Shown here: piece by piece, positions 56,880 to 64,000 of the stretch
Position numbering within the stretch: the stretch's first letter is position 1
Layout: every line of letters begins with the position of its first letter
Source of the DNA: Mesotaenium endlicherianum
Lineage: Eukaryota; Streptophyta; Zygnematophyceae; Zygnematales; Mesotaeniaceae
Reading direction: 5' to 3'
Assembly (NCBI GenBank): GCA_009602735.1
Contig: WELA01007315.1
Location: 93,217-157,216 of the forward strand
DNA length: 64,000 bases
Made by a program: the position numbers and the translations under genes
The notes under the pieces: generated by a model
Seen by the model: the letters and a program-made list of their open reading frames with translations, nothing else
What the model was told of the DNA's origin: nothing
The model's database searches: none

Positions 56880-58500
56880 GCCCAGATCAAAGCAAGCAAG
56901 TTACGGACGGCTGCAGCACAGCAGCAGCTAGCCCGCCCCGGGCAAGCAAAAAATACAATCACAGGGGCAGGCAGCTGCAGCACTGCAGCAGCCAGCCCGC
57001 CCACACCCGTCCAAAAAATGAGCAACAAGGGCCAGGCAGCTGCAGCACTGCAGCAGCCAGCCGACCTCGGCTAAAGCAAAAAAACAGCGGCTGCAGCACA
57101 GCAGCAACCAGACAGCCCCACTAAGCAAGCAAGGGCAGGACAGCTGCAGCATTGCAGCAGCCAAACAGCCCCAACCGAAGCATGCAAGGGGCGGCTGCAA
57201 CACAGCAGCAGCCAGCCCGTAATTAGCAGAACAGATAGCAAGAAAGAGGGAGTCGGAGGGGGGCAACGGACCCGATAAAGAAGTTGAATGCCGGTGGCGC
57301 GTCGGTACGCGCAAGGGCTGCCGCCTTGCTCCTCTTCAACTTGGCATGCCCGGCGCAATTATCAAACAGACGGAAGAATTAGCCCACCCCGACTACACTT
57401 TAAACCCTACAAACAACAAGGGGCGGGCAGCTGTATAAATGCCGCAGACAGCCCGTCCCGACTTGCAAAATAACAACAAAGAGCGGGCAGCTGCAAGACT
57501 GCAGCAAACAGCCCGCCCCGACTTCACTTTAAACCCTAAACATAGCAAGGGGCGGGCAGTTGCAGGATTGCAACAGACAGCCCGCCCCAAATCAACTCTA
57601 AAGCAAAACAGCAAGGGGCGGGCAGCTGCAAGACTGCACAAGATACCTCGCCCCAACTTAACTGTAAACCCTAAATCCAGCAAGGGGCGGGCAGCTGCAG
57701 GATTGCAGCAGACATCCCGTCCTGACTTAACTCAAAAGCAGACCAGCAAGGGGCAGGAAGCTGCAGGACTGCAGCAGACAGCCCGCCCCCACTAAATTTC
57801 AAGGAAAAACAACAGCAAGGGCGGGCAGCTGCTGGACTGCAGCAGACACCCCGCCCGGACTTAAATTTGAAGCCTAAAAACAACAAGGGGCGGGCAACAA
57901 GGATTGCAATAGACAGCCCGCCCCGACTAAGCTCTAAAGCAAGAGAACAGCAAGACTAGACAGATCCGACCAGACAGACCCGACAAACCAAATGAAAGAG
58001 GGAGAAGGGAGGGCAGGGCGCCTGATGCGCTGGCCCCAACGGTCGCTCGTTGATAGGCGCAAGGGATGCTGATGCAGAGAGGCTCAAGGCGAGCTGCTAC
58101 AGCACTGCAACAACGAGACCACCCCGACAAAAGCAAGTATGGGACTGTTGCAGTTCAGCCAGACAACCTTGACCAAGCAAGCGAGGGGCGGGCAGCAGGA
58201 GGACTGCAGCAGATAGCCAGCCCCGACAAAGCCTTTAGAACGAAATAATAGCAAGGGGCGGGCAGCTGCAGGATTGCAGACAGCCGTCCCGACCAAACTT
58301 TAAAGAAAAATAACAGCAAGGGGCGAGCAATTGCAGGACTGCAGCAAACAGCTTGCCTCGATAAACCTTTAATTAAAAAAAGCAGCAAGGGGCGGGCAGC
58401 TGCAGGACTGTAGCAGACAACCCGCCCCAACTAAAGCACAAAAAACAGCAAGCAAGGGGCAGGCAGCTGGAGCACTGCAGCATCCAGCCCGCCCCGACTA
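56880..58500 (-). repeat. GC-rich hairpin-unit array of hAT2
   Basis: About twenty units of GGGGCGGGCAGCTGCAGGAC...GCAGACAGCCCGCCCC type. In 57415-58500 the period is about 62-70 bp, with A-rich spacers (CTAAA, AACAGCAA). A spacer block at 57250-57400 is shared with hAT1. Units are more regular than in hAT1, without the 188-bp higher-order form. Confidence 0.85.
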
Positions 58501-60519
58501 AAGAAAAAAAACAGCACAAGGAAAGCAGACACAAGGGACGGCACAAGGGAGGGGAAGTGTGGCAAGGCATTGGCAGGAACAACAAACAGAGAAAGAAGCA
58601 AATGCAGCAGGCCATCAGCCAAACAAATCCCCGCTGCCAAGATAAAGAGCTGGAAAAAAGAAAAGGGGGGTCGAACCTGATCAACATGTAGGAGGACAGT
58701 CGTGCGTCGTTAGCCGCAGCCAGCAGGGCCTGCCAACTCACACTTTTTGGACCTCAACTGCACAAGTTTCAAAACAAAAAGACGCATTTACAAATGGAAG
58801 CAGCAGGCAACTTGACAAGACAAATAGACTACAAAAACAAGCAGTGAGGGCGCAATAGCAGCAGCCAAAACCAGTGAGATGCAATAATTATTTCCACGAC
58901 AAACGCCCCTCCAAAGGTCATGCCCCAACAAAAGCAACATTGCATGCCTCAGCAGGAAAGCAGTAACTTGACAACCAAAAACCCAGGGTAGGATGCATTT
59001 CACAACATGCAACAAGCTGGACATTGATACATACAGAACACCTAAGGCATTGGCATAAAGAGGAGAAGAGAGGGAGGGAAGCAAACTCACCTCAAAGGGT
59101 TTGTCCACTGATTGTATATCAGAAGCCCTCCCTCTCCTTGTGTCTCTCCCTCTCCTTGTGTCCCCCCCTGGCAGCCACAAAATATCATAAACAAAAGAAA
59201 TGGAGTTGTAAAATACCTAACTAAGTACAATAATATAGATGCAATATAGATGTGTTTGAACAAACAGGCATTTGAAGGTTTTAGTGACCAACAGAGAAAG
59301 AATTTTAAGAAACAAGTGTAGCACACATAAAATGTAACCAAAATTCAGATTGACATACTCCATGCCCACTCGCCCTCCCCCTCCCCTATCCCCCGCGCCC
59401 TATTTTCAAGGAATAGCAGACCACATGGGTGCAGGCTTTGTTGCTGCACTGCCATACCTTACAAATGCGCTTCTATGGTAAGGCAAGGAGGCTTATTGCA
59501 CATAAGCCTTGGAAGCTGAGATGCCTTACAAGCAAAAACTGATAACAAAAAGATAACAGAAAAGACACACACGTTAGTTTAGTATCCAAACAATTCCAAA
59601 ATGGGTAAGTACTGCAACCTGAAAGTTCCAGCTACAGCCTGATAGTCCCATCACTGCATGAAGAGATTGACTGAAAGCTCACTTCCAATACTTGCAGAAG
59701 AGTATACCTCTTGCCTTTTCCATTTGATGCTTGTTAAAGCATCTACTAAGCCTTGTAGGTACGGATATGAACCAGCAAGCCGTTACAATAAAGTGTGTAA
59801 GCAAAGGAATGAAGCTACAGGAAGCACAAAGAGAGAATGAAGAGCTTCGTAATCTGAAATCTTGTATTTGTTGATGATGTGTACAACTAGCCACGTCCTT
59901 GAGCGAGCTTCACTGACTACACAAGCATCAACAATGTGAACCCAAAGTGAGCACAACTTACGCGCAGAACATCATAAAGAATGATTACAGAAGATAACAT
60001 GTGAGGACCTAAAATACACAAAGTACTATAATACAAATTTGGAAGAATCCATATAGGACTTGAATGCAGATACAAGTTGTAAGAGCGAGCAAGCAAGCGA
60101 GGTATGAGTAGCAGAAGACACAAACTTACATGGATTTGCGGATGCGAAATGAGATTGAAGGTGTTTCAGAGCTGTTAAACATGTCTCAGGGCTTGGCCTA
60201 AAGGCTGAAAGAGTAAGTGCCTCAGCGCCTGCATTAGCCAAGCAGCTGAGTGAGCAAGAGAAGTGAACAAATTTCCAAAAATGACCAAAATATTGGTGAA
60301 AATAGAGCTATTTTTTTTGGGTTCTCGCCGTTGGAGCAGAAACCTGTCAGCATGTACTCGCTCCATTTAATCCCGTTGATTGACGATGAATTGAGCTTCA
60401 CGAGGGAAACAGAGCGTGCGGAGCTAGACGTGAAAACGTCGCAATGTTCTTCGGCGGCACACACGAGTGAGCAACTTTTCGTACGCTTAGTACATGCGTA
60501 CAACTTCAGTACGCAGTTT
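58501..60519. other. 5' region of hAT2, no gene recognised
   Basis: Low-GC DNA without a recognisable domain. A purine-rich stretch occurs near 59060-59080. It may hold the promoter and non-coding 5' exons of the transposase. Confidence 0.4.
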
Positions 60520-60562
60520 TAAGCGTACGACGGTCGGGCAATACGGCGTACGACGTAACCCT
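60520..60562 (-). repeat. right terminal repeat of hAT2
   Basis: AAGCGTACGACGGTCGGGC, then ACGGCGTACGACGTAACCCT, matching 15495-15533 and 16938-16980. The outermost base appears to be missing. Confidence 0.85.
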
Positions 60563-60570
60563 AAATGAGC
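60563..60570. repeat. right target-site duplication of hAT2
   Basis: AAATGAGC, identical to 46650-46657. Confidence 0.92.
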
Positions 60571-61136
60571 AACTAGAGAAATTAAAGGCAGGGTTGCTTC
60601 TTCCATGCACGGCCCAGTCTGCGCACGTGCAAGTCCCTGTAAAGCAAATCCTGCATGTGCCCGCGCCTCAATCTTCAGGTCTCAGGTCAAGTGGGGTCTC
60701 ACAGTGGAGCATCAGTAGGAGCAGCAGCAGCAGCTCGAGAGCCCCCCACATGCATGCATACCGCATGCACACATGCAGAATGACCAAGCACGAGCACTGC
60801 TTTCTTGTGGACAAGACTTGTAACCCCCCCAGATGTCGCCGTCACGAACAAGCCTCGGCTGGACCGCTCCTTATTGCGTTGGCTTAATCGCCCGCTTCCG
60901 GCAGCGCTACGCCCACGCAAAGGAGGCAAGGCTGTCTGCTGCTCTTTGGAATAGCATTGTTTGCGCTGACTATAACCTCTGAGTGGGTCGAGTGGGCCAG
61001 AGCTGATCCAAAACAAGGGCTCCTCGAAACCCGCCTCACAGCACAAGCTGTAGGCAAGGCAGGCTTTGTGATGCAGTGCTTACATTGCCAGACTGTGAGT
61101 TGCGTGAGATAGAAGGGGGCAAAGCGGCGTGCATAC
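60571..61136 (-). other. remaining intron of the PPR gene, upstream side of hAT2
   Basis: With hAT2 removed, this stretch plus 46616-46649 would give an intron of about 600 bp between the two PPR exons. No other feature is recognised. Confidence 0.6.
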
Positions 61137-61213
61137 CTCGGTGGGCTTGATGCCGGCCGTACTCATCTCCTCAAATAGCTTTGTCGCCCTTGCCACCTCG
61201 CCTGCCACAGGTT
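61137..61213 (-). pseudogene. PPR gene remnant, upstream exon
   Basis: A 77-base exon on the minus strand encodes PVAGEVARATKLFEEMSTAG followed by IKPTE, most of one PPR motif. It has a strong acceptor (TTTTTGTTATTGTCCTAG) and donor (GAG/GTATGC). It ends in phase 0 and the exon at 46615 starts in phase 0. GIKPTE followed by LAYNTEIDM is the normal join between PPR motifs. This links the two exons across hAT2. This exon by itself shows no damage. Confidence 0.75.
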
Positions 61214-61379
61214 CTAGGACAATAACAAAAAGAGTCTCAGCAAGCTACCCATAGTGTCAAGAAAAATTGCTACCGCAAAATACACACATGCGTCATCTGT
61301 CAGCCCTCCTCAAGTGGGCAGATGGGTTGTCACTAATCGCAGGGAGGGGGACAGGGCAAGGATGCAAAGGCAAGTCAGC

Positions 61380-61530
61380 TTCCTACAAGAGTCATCTCCC
61401 TGACTAAGGGCGGCGTAGACACATCTGTGAGGTGGCTCAAAAGGCACACGGACTCAAACACCTTGTTCGGAGCCGTGCGCTTACACTCCGAAAATGCTTA
61501 TTGCAATGGAGGGGCGGAGCAGGACCAGCA
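61380..61530 (-). pseudogene. possible further PPR remnant
   Basis: The minus strand shows AISIFGV, AHGSEQ and NKVFESV in shifted frames, which resembles a decayed PPR motif. Weak, reported because it lies where the next upstream exon would be expected. Confidence 0.3.
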
Positions 61531-61598
61531 GGCCTATATGCACAGGTGTTGCAGGAGTGCAACGTGGCAATGTCCGCAAGGGAGGCAGCTAACCGGGA

Positions 61599-61695
61599 TG
61601 GAGGGAGGAAGGGAGGAAGGGAGGGAGGGGAGGACAGGAGGGGAAGAAGGGAGGGGAAGACGGACGGAGAAAGAGGAGAAGGGAAACGGGACCTG
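61599..61695 (+). repeat. polypurine simple repeat (GGGAGGAA)n
   Basis: About 95 bases of nearly pure G/A, just upstream of the Gypsy-A4 LTR. Confidence 0.8.
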
Positions 61696-61720
61696 ATTTG
61701 CTGCAGCAATTGATCATGGC

Positions 61721-62439
61721 TGTAATGAATCAGTATATAAGTCGATATAATATTCATTTATATATAATAGTTAATTAAGTTCAGCCTGCTAAACTTTAGT
61801 TAGTAGTCAGTCTGCTGGACTATACATAATTATCAGTTTAATGATTCAGCCGGAAGCAGCAGGCTGAAGTCCATATAAGTCAGCTTGCTGACCCATTCTT
61901 TGACAGCCAGCTGACTTCCGTACTCGGTAGCAGCGAACTGCCTTGACATACACCTAAGTACGATATGCTAGATGAATGGCCAGATGACATCCCTATGATG
62001 GATGGCGATTCGGGATGATGGGAGATGGCGGTGGATTTGGTTAACCGAGGTCCTACCAACGTGGTTAACTCCCGGGTAGGCGGTGCCATCGCACTGACCG
62101 TTGAACAGTAAACTCATTCCATGTACATATGCTAGGCATTGCTCTCGAGTTCGGCATTCGGAAACGAGGCCAACTCTCTTGTACAGCTTACTGAGAGAGA
62201 TCTGAATCCAAGGCGAGAAGCCATTGATACGCACTGTCTTCTAACCTTGCTTATGTATGAGTTTACTGATTTGCATCATTGATGCTAGTTTACTCGCATT
62301 TGACTTACGAGTATTATTCCCTGCTAGTGTATTGTCCTTTGCCGTTTAACTAGTTAACGGAAATACCATAAAGATTACTTGCTGATATAAAGATCTTTAT
62401 TAATTGTTAATCGCCTATTTGGTAAGTCGATTCATTTCA
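61721..62439 (+). repeat. 5' LTR of Gypsy-A4
   Basis: 719 bp, TGTAATGAATCAG to CGATTCATTTCA. It includes the block near 62038-62075 (GGTTAACCGAGG, GGTTAACTCCCGGG) shared with LARD LTRs. Confidence 0.92.
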
Positions 62440-62440
62440 G

Positions 62441-62452
62441 TGGTATCGGAGC
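62441..62452 (+). promoter_or_regulatory. primer-binding site of Gypsy-A4
   Basis: TGGTATCGGAGC, two bases past the LTR end, identical to that of the LARDs and Gypsy-B. Confidence 0.85.
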
Positions 62453-62473
62453 AGTTATCACAGTCTTCTTTGT

Positions 62474-63952
62474 ATGGTAAGGACAAGGTCTCAAACTAGC
62501 AACTCCCGAGACATGGAGAACCAGGATAACGAGAATGTCGAAAACCAGGCGGAAAGCCATGTAGCGGGAAACCGTACCTATTCGGAAGCAGTAGCGGATA
62601 CTGCAGCTAGGGAGGCTGCAGATGAGGCAGCTGCTATTGCCTCAGTCGCAGCTCAGCAAGCTGAGGAGGAGATAGCCAGACTAGAAGCTGAACAAGTAGC
62701 AAAGGCCGCTGAAGATATACAAAGGAGGGAAGGACAGCCAGCTGACGAGCGCACTGTTGAAGAACTTATGGCATCAAGGGCCAATGTTCTGAACCCACCT
62801 CCTGCCGTACAACTCAATGTACCCCTAGGTCAAATACGTGACCGGCTGAATGCGGCAGGAATTGCTGCTGCAGGAGCAAGAGGGATTGTTGAGGACACTA
62901 CTCAGCGAGTAGATGCCAATGCTGCTGCTGCATTTGCTAATCTACCACCCCAAAATGTAGACTTGGGAGCATTGTTCGTTCAGATGCAGTCGCAAATGGC
63001 GACCATGTATCAGTCCCAGCAGGAGGACAAAAGAATCATAATGTCCCTACTCCGGGACAGAGACCAACTGGGGTCTCACACCACTAGTGGTGGTGGCCGA
63101 GGGCCTAGTAAGCCCAAGCCGAAACCTCCCCAGGACTATGATCCTGAGGGAAACAGAAAATATTACCTGATCAAGTTTCTCGCGGATGTTGAGCAGTGGC
63201 TGGAGAACTACCCAGAACTGCAAGATTACGAGAAGGTCAGGCACACCGGTGCGCTACTGAAAGGCAGTGCCGCAGACTGGTGGCTTTACTGGAAGGAAGA
63301 GCGTAAGGCTCGACAACTCGGTGACCCTACGTGGGTTGAGTTTGTCGAGAAGTTGCATGAGAAGTTTGATGTCATCAACCAGCAGGAGAAAGCTATCTAT
63401 GCGATGATCTCCCTGACACTGAAGCAGACCACTTCGGTTGCTGAGTTTGCTCAAAAGTTCCAAGAGAACATGATGAAGCAGCCAGATTCGCCAGAACGGT
63501 ATAGGATAGCATACTTCAGGTATGGCTTGAAATCCGAGGTCTCTGGTCATTTTGCTGAGAAAAAGTATGAGAAACTGGCTGACTTGATCCGGGATGCTGA
63601 CGCCTGGGATCAACAGCAGCTCAATCACAAGCGCCAGAGTAATGCTTTGGTGTCTAAGATTGTCAAAAAGTCCCACGGTTCCTACAATGCAATAGAAGGA
63701 GACCAGGCTGAGGATAATCAGGGTGATGAATATGAGTATGAGTACAATGCTATTCAGGCTAGAGATAGAGGTGGGTCCTCTCGAGGCGGCTATGGAAGGG
63801 GTGGTGGGAGGACTAAGCCGAGACCAGCCTCAGCAAAATCCACTTGCTACCATTGTCAACAGAAAGGCCACTACAGAGAACAGTGTCCAGTCAAGCACCT
63901 GCCCAAAGTCGAGAGAAAAGAGCAGCCTTTAAAAGACAGCAACAGTCAGTAA
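62474..63952 (+). CDS. Gypsy-A4 gag, 492 aa
   Basis: Same length and layout as the gag at 27774-29252: Ala/Glu-rich N-terminus, gag capsid-like block ([18 protein letters not shown]), RG-rich basic stretch and CCHC knuckle ([14 protein letters not shown]). Only about ten residues differ. The frame looks whole. Confidence 0.92.
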   Translation: MVRTRSQTSNSRDMENQDNENVENQAESHVAGNRTYSEAVADTAAREAADEAAAIASVAAQQAEEEIARLEAEQVAKAAEDIQRREGQPADERTVEELMASRANVLNPPPAVQLNVPLGQIRDRLNAAGIAAAGARGIVEDTTQRVDANAAAAFANLPPQNVDLGALFVQMQSQMATMYQSQQEDKRIIMSLLRDRDQLGSHTTSGGGRGPSKPKPKPPQDYDPEGNRKYYLIKFLADVEQWLENYPELQDYEKVRHTGALLKGSAADWWLYWKEERKARQLGDPTWVEFVEKLHEKFDVINQQEKAIYAMISLTLKQTTSVAEFAQKFQENMMKQPDSPERYRIAYFRYGLKSEVSGHFAEKKYEKLADLIRDADAWDQQQLNHKRQSNALVSKIVKKSHGSYNAIEGDQAEDNQGDEYEYEYNAIQARDRGGSSRGGYGRGGGRTKPRPASAKSTCYHCQQKGHYREQCPVKHLPKVERKEQPLKDSNSQ

Positions 63953-64000
63953 TCCAGTCAAAAGCTGGAACGGGAAGGAAGACAGAATGTTATGTCTGCT

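Larger units (their letters stand above)
46658..60562 (-). mobile_element. hAT2: hAT transposon in a PPR intron, itself split by Gypsy-B
   Basis: It spans 13.9 kb, of which 6.7 kb is the nested Gypsy-B (49306-55985, plus its GGTCC duplication). The left end CATGGTTACGCCGT and the inverted right end AGGGTTACGTCGT are flanked by AAATGAGC. The internal order copies hAT1: tRNA-like module, three roughly 230-bp repeats, minus-strand transposase, hairpin array, long 5' region. The transposase is disabled by Gypsy-B and by several indels. Confidence 0.9.
61721..64000 (+). mobile_element. Gypsy-A4: 5' part of a chromovirus, continues past the window
   Basis: LTR 61721-62439, primer site 62441-62452, gag 62474-63952, then the start of the gag-pol junction. 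The visible part looks whole. Its gag is almost identical to Gypsy-A1, so the family has been active recently. It lies on the upstream side of the PPR gene remains. Confidence 0.92.

Noticed and set aside
60699-61046. 115-codon minus-strand ORF between hAT2 and the PPR exon
   Set aside because: No PPR pattern or other domain. It lies within the inferred intron of the PPR gene.

Overview
The window looks like nuclear DNA of a streptophyte (a charophyte alga or land plant). The evidence is a spliced plant-type LRR receptor-like kinase (RLK) gene, the remains of a spliced PPR gene, chromodomain Ty3/gypsy retrotransposons primed by a tRNA-Met-like site, and hAT transposons of the BED/DUF659 type. 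A charophyte such as Chara is my guess for the organism; nothing here proves it. Most of the window is transposable elements nested in each other, and there are two host loci.

Layout. 1-701 is the end of a hAT element that sits in an LTR. 702-7570 is a large non-coding LTR element (LARD-like, copy C1). 7571-16892 is a decayed chromovirus (Gypsy-A3, minus strand) whose gag is split by a complete-ended hAT (hAT1, 8740-15533, 8-bp target duplication). 16893-17944 is a mosaic of hAT and Gypsy-B scraps. 17945-23325 is a second LARD (C2). 23326-23988 holds an unidentified coiled-coil ORF. 23989-30006 is Gypsy-A1 (minus), inserted in another copy, A2 (30007-31382, with an assembly gap at 30375-30686). 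31383-34689 is intergenic DNA with LARD and Gypsy-B scraps. 34690-44709 is the RLK gene (plus; 19 exons by my reading, 841 aa). 45649-61720 is a decayed PPR gene (minus) with one intron occupied by hAT2 (46658-60562). hAT2 is in turn split by a whole-looking, very young Gypsy-B (49306-55985). 61721-64000 is the 5' part of Gypsy-A4 (plus).

How the parts relate. The LARDs have the same LTR ends, the same primer site and a shared LTR block as Gypsy-A, so Gypsy-A is the likely source of their replication proteins. The hAT copies share an unusual design. On the 3' side of the transposase gene there are tRNA-like modules next to the terminal repeat, then roughly 230-bp tandem repeats. On the 5' side there is a kilobase-scale array of GC-rich hairpin units. 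This composite hAT family is the most novel thing I see. The RLK gene appears intact and is the only clearly functional host gene.
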